Source: JACVRW01 sp963716215 (lineage in GTDB: Bacteria > Actinomycetota > Thermoleophilia > Solirubrobacterales > Thermoleophilaceae). Taken from it: a stretch of 64,000 bases of DNA. The notes under the pieces are model-generated. The model had not been told where the DNA came from, did no database searches, and was given only the letters and a program-made list of their open reading frames with translations. The stretch is taken from positions 868,001-932,000 of the forward strand of contig OY970298.1 of NCBI GenBank assembly GCA_963716215.1, in the 5' to 3' direction. Shown here piece after piece: positions 15,882 through 24,847 of the stretch (position 1 is its first letter; every line of letters starts with the position of its first letter). Position numbers and translations under genes: made by a program.

Positions 15882-16760
15882 CTAGACGCGCGAGCCCAGG
15901 ATCTCGACCGCGATCTCCGACACCTGCGTCGGGTTGCGGCCCACGCGCACTCCGCGCGCCTCCAGCGCCTCCGCCTTCGCGGCGGCCGTTCCCTTCGAGC
16001 CCGAGACGATCGCTCCGGCGTGCCCCATCGTCTTCCCGGGCGGTGCCGTGAACCCGGCGATGTACGCCACCACCGGCTTGGACACGCTCGACGCGATGAA
16101 CTCGGCCGCTTCCTCCTCCTCCGACCCGCCGATCTCGCCGCACATCACGATCAGCTCGGTCTCGGCATCGGCCTCGAAGCGCTCGATGATGTCGATGAAG
16201 CTCGAGCCGGGCACCGGGTCGCCGCCGATGCCCACGATCGAGGAGTTGCCGAACCCGGCCTGGGCCAGCTCGTTGCCGATCTGGTAGGTGAGCGTCCCGG
16301 AGCGCGACACCAGGCCGACGTTGCCCTCCTTGAAGAACTGGGCGGGGATGATCCCCACGTTGGCCTTGCCGGGCGACAGGATGCCCGGGCAGTTCGGCCC
16401 GATCAGCCGCGACGATCCGTGGCGCAGGTGGTTGTACACGCGCAACTCGTCGTGGGCGGGGATGCCCTCGGTGATCGCGATGATCAGCGCGACCCCCGCG
16501 TTCTCGGCCTCGAGGATCGAGTCCGCAGCGAAGCGCGGCGGCACGAAGATCATCGCCGTGTTCGCCCCGGTCTCCTCGACCGCGGCGTCGAAGGTGTCGA
16601 AGACCGGGATGCCCTCCACGTCCTGCCCGCCCTTACCGGGCGTCACGCCGGCCACCACCTGGGTGCCGTACTCGCGGTTGCGCAGCGAATGGAAGGTGCC
16701 CTCGCGCCCGGTGATGCCGGACACGACCAGCCGCGTGTCGCTGTCCACCAGGATCGCCAC
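15882..16760 (-). CDS. sucD: Succinyl-CoA synthetase (ADP/GDP-forming) alpha subunit
   Basis: 292 residues. The CoA-binding Rossmann domain opens with LVVSGITGREGTFH, GPNCPGILSPGKANVGIIP is the signature around 121-139, and the phosphohistidine is H247 in KTMGHAGAIVSG. With SucC it interconverts succinyl-CoA and succinate in the TCA cycle, coupled to nucleotide triphosphate. The GTG start shares its first base with the TAG stop of sucC, so the two subunits are co-translated. In this window it also completes the route from propionyl-CoA via methylmalonyl-CoA. Confidence 0.96.
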   Translation of the reverse strand: MAILVDSDTRLVVSGITGREGTFHSLRNREYGTQVVAGVTPGKGGQDVEGIPVFDTFDAAVEETGANTAMIFVPPRFAADSILEAENAGVALIIAITEGIPAHDELRVYNHLRHGSSRLIGPNCPGILSPGKANVGIIPAQFFKEGNVGLVSRSGTLTYQIGNELAQAGFGNSSIVGIGGDPVPGSSFIDIIERFEADAETELIVMCGEIGGSEEEEAAEFIASSVSKPVVAYIAGFTAPPGKTMGHAGAIVSGSKGTAAAKAEALEARGVRVGRNPTQVSEIAVEILGSRV

Positions 16761-17899
16761 TACGCGGCCAGCTCCACGACCTTCTCGGCGGCGCCCAGCA
16801 TGGTCGCCTCGGTGAACACGTTCGGCAGGTTCGCCTCGGCCAGCAGCGCCCGCCCCTCGACGTCGTTCGTGCCGTCGAGCCTGACCACGAACGGCACCGA
16901 CGGCTTGATCTGGGCGAACGCCTCGATCAGCCCGCGCGCCACCTCGTCGCAGCGCGTGATGCCGCCGAAGATGTTGAACAGGACGGCGTTGACCTTCTCG
17001 TCGGAGAGGATCACCTCCACGGCGCTGGTGATCGCCTCGGCCTTCGACCCGCCACCGGCGTCGAGGAAGTTGGCCGGCCGCCCGCCAGCCTGGGCGACCA
17101 CGTCCAGGGTCGACATGACCAGCCCGGCACCGTTGCCGAGGATGCCGACGTTGCCGTCCAGCTTCACGTACGTCAGGCCGCGCTCCTTGGCCATCCGCTC
17201 CTGCGGGTCCTCGGCGGACGCGTCGCTCAGCTCGGCAACGTCGGGGTGTCGGTAGAGCGCGTTGTCGTCGACCGTGACCTTGGCGTCGAGCGCCACCACC
17301 TCGCGGGCCTTGGTCACCAGCAGCGGGTTGACCTCGACGAGGGTCGCGTCCTCCGCGACGAACAGGCCGTAGAGCTTGCCGAGCATCGCGCCGACCGGGC
17401 GGATCACGTCCGCGGCGATCCCCGCCTCGAACGCGAGCCGGCGGCCGTGGAAGTCCTGGAAGCCGAGCAGCGGGTCCACGTGAAGCATGCGCATGGCCTC
17501 GGGGTCCTCTTCCGCGACCGCCTCCACGTCCATCCCGCCCATCCGCGACAGCATCGCCATCGGCTGCTTGGCGGCGCGGTCGAACACGATCGCCGCGTAG
17601 TACTCCTCGTCGATGTCGCTGGCCTGCTCGACCCAGACCTCGTGGACGGTGAAGCCGCGGATGTCCATCCCGAGGATCGCCCCGGCGTGCTCCTCGGCCT
17701 CGTCGCGGTTGGACGCGAGCTTGATTCCGCCCGCCTTGCCGCGGCCGCCGATCTGGACCTGGGCCTTGATCACGACCGGGTAGCCGAGTGCCTCGGCGCC
17801 CTCCACGGCCTCCTGGACGGTCTTGGCGTGCCGCCCGTCGGGCACCGGCACACCGTGCTTTGCGAAGAGCTGTTTGCCCTGGTATTCGAGAAGGTCCAT
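16760..17899 (-). CDS. sucC: Succinyl-CoA synthetase (ADP/GDP-forming) beta subunit
   Basis: 379 residues with the ATP-grasp domain (LEYQGKQLFAKHGVPVPDG at the N-terminus, KAQVQIGGRGKAGGIKLA for nucleotide binding) and the C-terminal CoA-ligase domain with LDGNVGILGNGAGLVMSTLD and NIFGGITRCDEVARGL. It is the nucleotide- and succinate-binding partner of SucD. A weak TATCTA box sits 6 nt before the ATG. The gene is divergent from the HAD hydrolase. Confidence 0.96.
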   Translation of the reverse strand: MDLLEYQGKQLFAKHGVPVPDGRHAKTVQEAVEGAEALGYPVVIKAQVQIGGRGKAGGIKLASNRDEAEEHAGAILGMDIRGFTVHEVWVEQASDIDEEYYAAIVFDRAAKQPMAMLSRMGGMDVEAVAEEDPEAMRMLHVDPLLGFQDFHGRRLAFEAGIAADVIRPVGAMLGKLYGLFVAEDATLVEVNPLLVTKAREVVALDAKVTVDDNALYRHPDVAELSDASAEDPQERMAKERGLTYVKLDGNVGILGNGAGLVMSTLDVVAQAGGRPANFLDAGGGSKAEAITSAVEVILSDEKVNAVLFNIFGGITRCDEVARGLIEAFAQIKPSVPFVVRLDGTNDVEGRALLAEANLPNVFTEATMLGAAEKVVELAA

Positions 17900-17962
17900 A
17901 CGGGATAGATAGGATGCTGCGCCGCTGCGCCCGGGGGGCGCGGACCCTATCGAAACGGCTAA

Positions 17963-18643
17963 ATGGCACTTCCCAAAGACGTCAAGTTCGTCACCTTCGA
18001 CTGTTACGGCTCCCTGATCGACTGGGAGACCGGCGTTTACGACGCCTTCCAGAAGGAGGCTGACCGCGACGGTTTCACCATCGATCGGGACGTTCTGATC
18101 CCGCGGTTCATCGACGTCCAGCGCGACATCCAGCGCGGCTCCTACGAGCTCTACGCGGAGGTTCTGCGCCGCACCGCCGTGCGCGTGGCCTCAGAGCTGA
18201 GCTGGGACCTGGAGCCGTCGCGCTCGAACTTCCTGCCCAACAGCGTGCCCAGCTGGCCCGCCTTCCGCGAGACCAACGCGCAGCTGGAGCGCTTCGCGAA
18301 GAAGTACGAGCTGGGCATCCTGTCGAACATCGACGACAAGCTGCTGGGCGCGACCCGGCGGCACTTCCGGGCCGACTTCGACCTGGTCGTGACCGCGCAG
18401 CAGGTGCGCTCCTACAAGCCCGACCCCGCGCACTTCAAGGAGTGCGCGCGGCGGATCGGCCCGATGAAGAAGAACTGGGTGCACATCGCGGCGGGCTATC
18501 CGACCGACGTGGAGCCCTGCATCAAGGAGAAGATCCCCGTGATCTGGGTCAACCGCCACGGCGAGGAGCTCGAGGGCGGGCGCAAGCCCGATGCGGAGGT
18601 CAAGACCTTCCGCGACGCCGGGAAGCTGCTCAAGGCCGCCTAG
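17963..18643 (+). CDS. HAD-superfamily hydrolase, haloacid dehalogenase type II-like
   Basis: 226 residues. Motif I FDCYGSLIDWETG carries the nucleophilic Asp in the haloacid-dehalogenase form (second Asp replaced), motif II is LSNIDDKLL, and RSYKPDPAHFKECARR provides the lysine. The fourth region AAGYPTDVEPC differs from typical dehalogenases, so a dehalogenase activity is not certain and a phosphatase is possible. Divergent from sucCD. A TTG-initiated metallo-hydrolase gene begins at the base after its TAG. Confidence 0.88.
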   Translation: MALPKDVKFVTFDCYGSLIDWETGVYDAFQKEADRDGFTIDRDVLIPRFIDVQRDIQRGSYELYAEVLRRTAVRVASELSWDLEPSRSNFLPNSVPSWPAFRETNAQLERFAKKYELGILSNIDDKLLGATRRHFRADFDLVVTAQQVRSYKPDPAHFKECARRIGPMKKNWVHIAAGYPTDVEPCIKEKIPVIWVNRHGEELEGGRKPDAEVKTFRDAGKLLKAA

Positions 18644-19418
18644 TTGCGAGCGGTCTCCGTCAGCCCGGACGCCCTGGTCGTGACCAGCGGCTTCTGGCAG
18701 ACGAACGCGGTGGCCCTGCGGGTGGGCGAGGAGGCCGTGCTGATCGACTCGCCCTACCTGCCCGACGAGCTCGACGCCCTGCCGAGCCTGCTGGCCGGCG
18801 CCGGCTTCGAGCCCGACGGGCTGCTGGCCACGCATGCCGACTTCGACCACCTACTCGGCCGGATCGCCTTCCCCGGCATGACGCTCGGGGTGTGCGAGAG
18901 CTCCATGGAGCGACTGCACCGGGAGCCGGGCGGCGCGCAGCGCGTTCTGCGCGAGTACGACGCCAAGTTCTACATCAGCCGCGCCGCGCCGCTCGCGCTC
19001 GGGCAGGTGCAGGCGCTGCCCGTGCCCGGACACGTGGAGATCGGCGACCGCGAGCTCGAGCTGCATCCTGCCGAGGGGCACACGCCCGACGGGATGGCGC
19101 TCTTCGATCGCGCTCAGGGCCTGCTGGTGCTGGGCGACTACCTCTCGGACGTGGAGATCCCGTGGATCTCGGTGGGCGGCTCGCTCGCGGACTATCGCGC
19201 CACGCTTGGCCCGCCTGGCACCGCTCGTCGAGGCGGCCGAGATCGTGGTCCCCGGCCACGGCGTCCCGCACGACCGCGACACGACGCTGCGGCTGCTGGA
19301 CGAGGACGTGGCGTATCTGGACGCGCTCGAGGGGGGCGACGAGCGGCAGCGGCTGCCGGAGGGGCGCGACTCGAAGGCCCAACGCCAGATCCACGCGGAG
19401 AACCTCACCCGCGTTTGA
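18644..19418 (+). CDS. Metallo-beta-lactamase-fold hydrolase, interrupted by a +1 frameshift
   Basis: About 257 residues after correction. The first metal motif appears as ATHADFDHLLG (the HxHxDH pattern with Asp at the second position), the second as HPAEGHTPDGMALFD, followed by LVLGDYLSDVEIPW and, past the frame break, VVPGHGVPHDR. One extra base near 19204-19210 separates SLADYRATL from ARLAPLVEAAE. The start is TTG immediately after the TAG of the HAD gene, so the pair is co-transcribed. Substrate unknown; the family includes thioesterases, lactonases and RNases. Confidence 0.82.
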
Positions 19419-19455
19419 TGCTCCCGGGCCCCGGGCAGGTCTGCCGGGGAGTCAG

Positions 19456-21964
19456 GTGCCGCGTAGGAAGCTCATCGCCGCCGCCGCCCTCGGGGCGGCC
19501 CTCGCATCAGCCGCCACCGCGCAGGCTGCCCAGACGCTGTCGACCTCGGACCGCCTCGACGACCGCCGCTACGTGGCCGCCGGCGAGCGCGCCTACGTCG
19601 TGGGCAGCGAGGCGGGCCGCTTCCCCGCGAGCGGATGGCACATCCGCGGCGAGATGGGTGGGATCTGGGCGCCGCCGCTGAAGCTCGTCGACGGGGTCTG
19701 GTTCGGGCTGGACGGCGAGTGGATCGGCCCGGCCGAGCGCTTCACGAGCGGCCACGGCTACGTGGCGATGGACCTGCCGGCGCCCGCGGGGTTGACCGCT
19801 CGCCGCGTGGAGTTCGTGCCGGACGGCCGGCGCGCCGCGCTGATCGGCCTGCGGCTGCGCTCCACGGGCGCTCAGCGGCGGGTGACCGTGAGCGTGGACG
19901 CCCACTCCGAGCTGATCAGCGCCTATCCCTGGGGCGAGACCACGCCCTCGGCCGCCGACTTCAACCTGCCCGACGCCGCGTCGGCCGCCGGCGGGCGGCT
20001 GCTGTTCCGCGACCAGGGGCAGCCGGCCGTGCCCAACGCGAAGGCTCATGACTGGGCCGCCTTCGTGGGCGCCCGCGAGCGCCCCGAAGCGACCGAGACC
20101 GGACCGGGCTTCCGCGGCCCGCAGGACCCGGCGGTGGTCTGCCCCGGCACCGGCGACTCGCCCCCGCGCTGCGACGACAGCGCGTTCGGCAAGGGCGCCG
20201 GCGGCCAGCTGCGCTACACGCTGAGGGTGCCGGCCGGGGGTGCGAAGACGCTCTGGGTGGCGGTCGCCGGGTCCGACAAGGGCGTGGCGGATGCGCGCTC
20301 CGAGTACGACGCGGCGCTGCGCGACCCCGAGGGCGCGCTCGACGCCAAGGTCGCCAAGCGCGCGCGGATTGCGGCGCGCACCCGCGTCGAGCTGCCTGGC
20401 GATCCGCTGCTCGCCCGGGGGATCGAGTGGTCGAAGCAGAACCTGGCCGACTCCGTGCAGCTCGCCGAGGACCTCGACGTGCGCTGGACCGACGAGGGCA
20501 AGCAGTACCCCGCGGCCGCCGGCTCCTTGGAGCGCGCCCGCTTCCTCGGCGCCGGCTTCCCCGACTATCCGTGGCTGTTCGCCACCGACGGCGAGTACAC
20601 CGCCTTCGCCAGCGTTGCGGCCGGGCAGTTCGAGCCGATCGCCGACCACCTGCGCGCCCTGCGCGACGTGAGCGTGCTGGTCAACGGCGACAGCGGCAAG
20701 CTGGTGCACGAGGTGGTCACCGACGGCAGCGTGTACTTCGGCGCCAACGCCGACGCCGGCAACACCGACGAGACCGCCAAGTTCCCGAGCGCCGTCGCGC
20801 TGGTGTGGCGCTGGACCGGCGACGACGGGCTTGCGCGACGACCTGTACGACCAGGCCGTGCGCGGGATGCACTACGTGCTCGAGCAGCTGGACGCTGACG
20901 GAGACGGCTGGCCCGAGGGCCTCGGCAACGTGGAGCGCGAGGGCATGGGGGAGGAGAAGCTCGACAACACCGTCTCGACGATCCGCGGCCTCTACGACCT
21001 GGCCGACATGGCGCGCTCGAAGGGGGACAGCGCGACCGCGGGGTGGGCCGAGTCGCACGCGCGCACCGCCGCGGCGGCCTTCGAGGGCGCCTGGTGGATG
21101 CCCGAGGTGCCCCAGTACGCCGACTCCCTGGACGACCCGGGCAACGTGAAGACGCAGCAGCGTCACTGGATCGGCGTCACGCCGATGGAGATCGAGCTGC
21201 TGAGGGACGGGGAGCCGGTCCCCGGCCTGGCCGCCCGCGAGCACGGCACGGCCGCGCTCGAGCTGCGCGAGACCGACTGCTACTCGGGCGAGTTCGGGCT
21301 GTTCCACACCGGCGCGGCGGGCTGCGACGGCGGCCCGGCGGGTGAGGGCGAGCAGCAGGTGTTCTCGCTCAACACAGCCGTGATGGCCGTGGGCGAGGGC
21401 AACTACGGTCGCCTCGGCGCCGGCCAGCAGCGCCGCTACACGGCCGCGAACCGCCGCCTGCAGCTGCCGGCGCCCGACGAGCAGCCGGGCGCGATGCCCG
21501 AGATCGCGCCCTCGCCGACGTACGGCCGCTCGATCGACCGACCCTTCCACGACCGCGCGATGGTGCTCCAGGCCTGGGGCAACTACGGCACGCTCTGGCC
21601 GGTCGTGCACCAGCAGCTCGGTGTGCGGCCGGACCTCGGGCGCGGCCGGGTGGAGGTCACGCCGCAGCTGCCGCCCTACGAGCGCCGGATCGCCGGGCGC
21701 AACATCAGGCTCGCAAGCGGGGCGATCGGCGTGGTCGCGTCGCGGGCCGGCGGCAGCTACCGGACGGCGGTCGACGCTGGGCTGAGCCTGCGGCGGCTGA
21801 CGCTGGGAGCGACGCTGCCGCTGGGCACGCAGGTCGAGCGGGTCGTGCTCGACGGCCGCGAGGTGACCGGGCGCCTGCGCGAGACCAACCGCGGTCTCGA
21901 GGTGCTGGCCGACGTGACCGGCAAGCGCGGCGGTGCCCACGCCCTGGTGGTCGAGACCCGCTAG
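19456..21964 (+). CDS. Secreted six-hairpin glycosidase-like protein, interrupted by a +1 frameshift
   Basis: About 835 residues after correction. A signal peptide (RRKLIAAAALGAALASAATAQA) is followed by a beta-rich N-terminal domain and an (alpha/alpha)6-type domain with WLFATDGEYTAF, DADGDGWPEGLGN and KLDNTVSTIRGLYDLADMA, as in glycogen-debranching and GH63/GH15-like enzymes. The acidic pair needed for catalysis cannot be assigned with certainty. The frame breaks at about 20829-20832 (one extra T). GTG start at 19456 has GGGGAG upstream. It shares the CTAG stop with the FAD oxidase gene on the other strand. Confidence 0.75.
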
Positions 21965-23058
21965 GAACCGGCGGTCCGCAGTGCCCGCGACGGGGCGCGC
22001 TCGCCCAGCGCGAAGCGCGGATCGGACGCGGCGGCGCCCGTCAGCACGTCTGCGGCGTGATCGGCGATCGCGGGCCCGTGCTTGTAGCCGTGGCCGGAGC
22101 CGCCGCCGAGCAGCCAGACCCGGTCGTGCGCAGGGTGCCGCGCGAACAGGAAGTTGCCGTCGGCCGTCAGGGAGTAGTGGCAGGCGGGGGCGGAGCGGAC
22201 GGCCGCGCCCGCGAGGGCGGGGAAGCGCGTTGCGAGGTAGCCGGCGGCGGCGGCGACCGTCGTCTCCTCCGGTTCGGGCCGCACGCCGGGCTCGATCGGC
22301 TCGCCCTCCCGGTCGGAGGCCACCTTCATGCCGTGCGGCTCGATCGAGGCGTGGCCGTACATGCTCGCGTCGAAGTCGAGCCAGCCCGGCGCCGGGGGCG
22401 ACGCCCACTGCGGTCCGGCATCGAAGAGCACGACGCCCTGGCGGGTCACGCGCAGCCGCACGAGCTCCGGAAACAGTCCGGCCAGCCAGCCGCCGCAGGC
22501 CCACACGACGTGGTCCGCCTCGAGCACTCGGTCCCCGAGCCGCGCCCGCTCGCCGTCCGGGGACGCCTCGCCGCGCTCCAGTCGCAGCCCGCCCTCGCGC
22601 GCTCGCTCGACCAGCGCACGTACGCCGTCGCTGGCGCGCAACACGCCCGCCGCCGGCTCGAGCAGGGCGAAGGCGAGGTCGTCGCTCGCGAGGCTGGGGA
22701 ACAGCCGCGCGGCCGCCGCAGGCTCCAGGCGCTCCACCGGGATGCCCTCGGAGCGCAGCACGCGCTCGCTATCGCTCTCCCAGCCTCCCTCGCGGTGCGC
22801 GAACCAGACCACGCCCGACTCCACGAGCACGCCCCGGCCGAGCTCGCGCCACCGTTCGGCGGCGCGCCAAGCGGACGCGGTGTAGAACGCGTCGTCACCG
22901 TGCGCGAAGCGCATCATGCGCGTCTCGCCGCCGGACTCCGAGCGGGGGTCGCCCGGCTCGAAGCGATCGACGAGGGTGACCTCCCAGCTCAGCTCGGTGA
23001 GCCGATCGGCCAGCGCGGCGCCGAAGATCCCGGCGCCGACTATGACGGCCGAGGGCAC
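21961..23058 (-). CDS. FAD-dependent oxidoreductase, monomeric sarcosine oxidase-like
   Basis: 365 residues. The N-terminal FAD-binding motif is VIVGAGIFGAALADRL (GxGxxG), RSESGGETRMMRFAHG matches the sarcosine/N-methyl amino acid oxidase signature with the RxxHG segment, and LLGGGSGHGYKHGPAIADHAADVL near the C-terminus is the second FAD-contact motif. It probably oxidises a secondary amine or amino acid. The GTG start is 3 bp after the TAG of the biotin carboxylase gene, so both are one transcript. Substrate not determined. Confidence 0.88.
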   Translation of the reverse strand: MPSAVIVGAGIFGAALADRLTELSWEVTLVDRFEPGDPRSESGGETRMMRFAHGDDAFYTASAWRAAERWRELGRGVLVESGVVWFAHREGGWESDSERVLRSEGIPVERLEPAAAARLFPSLASDDLAFALLEPAAGVLRASDGVRALVERAREGGLRLERGEASPDGERARLGDRVLEADHVVWACGGWLAGLFPELVRLRVTRQGVVLFDAGPQWASPPAPGWLDFDASMYGHASIEPHGMKVASDREGEPIEPGVRPEPEETTVAAAAGYLATRFPALAGAAVRSAPACHYSLTADGNFLFARHPAHDRVWLLGGGSGHGYKHGPAIADHAADVLTGAAASDPRFALGERAPSRALRTAGS

Positions 23059-23061
23059 GGC

Positions 23062-24819
23062 CTATTTGATGACCGCGATCGTGTCGCCGGTGGCGATGGA
23101 GCCGCCCTCCGACACGCCGAGCTCCTCGATCTTCCCGGACGACGGGGCAGTGATCTCGTTCTCCATCTTCATCGCCTCGATCACGCAGATCAGCGCGCCC
23201 TCCTCGACGTCGGCGCCCTGCTCGACGGCCACCTTCAGCACGGTCCCCTGTATCGGCGAGAGCAGCTGCCCGGGGGCGCCGCCACCGCCTCCGCCGGCCT
23301 TGCGCTCGCGGCGCGGCGCCTTCTTGGCCGCGGCGCCCGGTGCCGCTCCGTTGACACCGGCGGGCGCCCCGATCACCTTGACGTCGAACTTGCGCCCTGA
23401 CACCTCCACGGCGTAGCTGCGCTCCACGGTCTCCTCGGCCTCGTCGCCCTGCTCGGCCGGCGGCGGCGCGAGCTGCTTGAGCCAGTCCTTGTCCTCGACG
23501 AGGTCGCGGCAGGTCTCGCCGTTGCGCCACTGCTCGGTGGCCAGCAGCGCGGTGTGAAAGGGGATCAGCGTCTTCAGCCCGGCGATCTCGAACTCCCCGA
23601 GCGCGCGCAGCATGCGCCTGGTCGACGCCTCGCGGTCCACGTCCCAGACGATCAGCTTCGCGATCATCGGGTCGTAGAGGGGGAGCACCTCGTAGCCCTC
23701 CTCGGCGCCCGAGTCGACCCGCACGAACGGACCCGACGGCTCGCGGTACGACCCGATCCGGCCGGGCGCGGGCGCGAAGTTCTTCGAGGCGTCCTCGGCG
23801 TTGATGCGGCACTCGATCGCGTGGCCGCGCAGCACCACGTCCTCCTGGGCATAGGCGAGCGGCTCGCCGGCCGCGATCTTCACCTGCTCGCGGACGATGT
23901 CGATCCCGGTGACCATCTCGGTCACGCAGTGCTCGACCTGCACGCGCGTGTTCATCTCGAGGAAGAAGTACTCGCCGTCCTGCAGCAGGCCCTCGACGGT
24001 GCCGGCCGAGCGGTAGCCCACGGCGCGGGCGGCCTCAGTGCCGATCTTGCCGATCCGCTCGCGCAACTCGGGATCGACCGCCGGCGCCGGGCTCTCCTCG
24101 ATCAGCTTCTGGTGGCGGCGCTGGACCGAGCAGTCGCGCTCGAACAGGTGGATCACGTTGCCCTCGCCGTCGGCGAGGATCTGCACCTCCACGTGGCGCG
24201 GGTCGGGCAGGTAGCGCTCCACGTAGACGGTGGGGTCGGAGAAGAACTTGTCGCCCTCGCGCGAGGCGCCCTCGAAGGCCTTCTCGAGGTCGTCCTCGGT
24301 CTCGGCGACGCGGAAGCCCTTGCCGCCGCCCCCGCCGGCCGCCTTGATCGCGATCGGGTAGCCGACCGAATCGTCGATGACCTTGCGGGCGGCCTCGACC
24401 GACTCCACCGGGTCGGTGGTGCCCGGGACGATCGGCACGCCGGCGTTGCTCATGATCTCGCGCGCCTTCGTCTTCGAACCCATCGCGTCGATGGCGCTCG
24501 GCGGCGGGCCGATGAAGACGATCCCGGCCTCCTCGCAGGCGCGCGCGAACGCGGCGTTCTCGGCCAGGAAGCCATAGCCGGGGTGGATCGCGTCGGCGTC
24601 GGCCTGTCGCGCCACCTCGAGGATCTTGTCGACGTTCAGGTAGCTCTCGGTGGCGGGGCCGGGGCCGAGCAGGTAGGCCTCGCCGGCACGCCGCACGTGG
24701 GGCGCGTCGCGGTCCGGCTCGGAGTAGACCGCCACGCTGCCCACGCCGAGCTCGTCGAGCGTGCGCATGACCCGTATGGCGATCTCACCCCGGTTTGCGA
24801 CGAGAACCTTGGTGAACAT
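23062..24819 (-). CDS. Acetyl/propionyl-CoA carboxylase alpha subunit (biotin carboxylase + BCCP)
   Basis: 585 residues, the size of actinobacterial AccA3-type alpha subunits. The biotin carboxylase part has KVLVANRGEIAIRVMRT, the glycine-rich ATP loop KAAGGGGGKGFRVA, and EMNTRVQVEH. The C-terminal biotinyl domain follows a proline/alanine/lysine linker, with AMKM holding the biotinyl lysine K551. It carboxylates biotin, then hands CO2 to a beta subunit; the only beta subunit seen in this window is at 43826-45391. Divergent from the secreted hydrolase at 24848. Confidence 0.93.
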   Translation of the reverse strand: MFTKVLVANRGEIAIRVMRTLDELGVGSVAVYSEPDRDAPHVRRAGEAYLLGPGPATESYLNVDKILEVARQADADAIHPGYGFLAENAAFARACEEAGIVFIGPPPSAIDAMGSKTKAREIMSNAGVPIVPGTTDPVESVEAARKVIDDSVGYPIAIKAAGGGGGKGFRVAETEDDLEKAFEGASREGDKFFSDPTVYVERYLPDPRHVEVQILADGEGNVIHLFERDCSVQRRHQKLIEESPAPAVDPELRERIGKIGTEAARAVGYRSAGTVEGLLQDGEYFFLEMNTRVQVEHCVTEMVTGIDIVREQVKIAAGEPLAYAQEDVVLRGHAIECRINAEDASKNFAPAPGRIGSYREPSGPFVRVDSGAEEGYEVLPLYDPMIAKLIVWDVDREASTRRMLRALGEFEIAGLKTLIPFHTALLATEQWRNGETCRDLVEDKDWLKQLAPPPAEQGDEAEETVERSYAVEVSGRKFDVKVIGAPAGVNGAAPGAAAKKAPRRERKAGGGGGGAPGQLLSPIQGTVLKVAVEQGADVEEGALICVIEAMKMENEITAPSSGKIEELGVSEGGSIATGDTIAVIK

Positions 24820-24835
24820 CAGGGGGTCGAGAGGT

Positions 24836-24841
24836 TATCGT
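24836..24841 (+). promoter_or_regulatory. -10 box of a leaderless promoter (secreted hydrolase 1)
   Basis: TATCGT followed by 6 nt and the ATG at 24848. It fixes the start at the first of two adjacent ATG codons. Confidence 0.5.
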
Positions 24842-24847
24842 CGGGCC

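Noticed and set aside
4540..20832. Programmed ribosomal frameshifting in the interrupted genes
   Set aside because: The six sites share no slippery sequence, lack a common downstream structure, and lie in unrelated enzymes whose homologues are single-frame.
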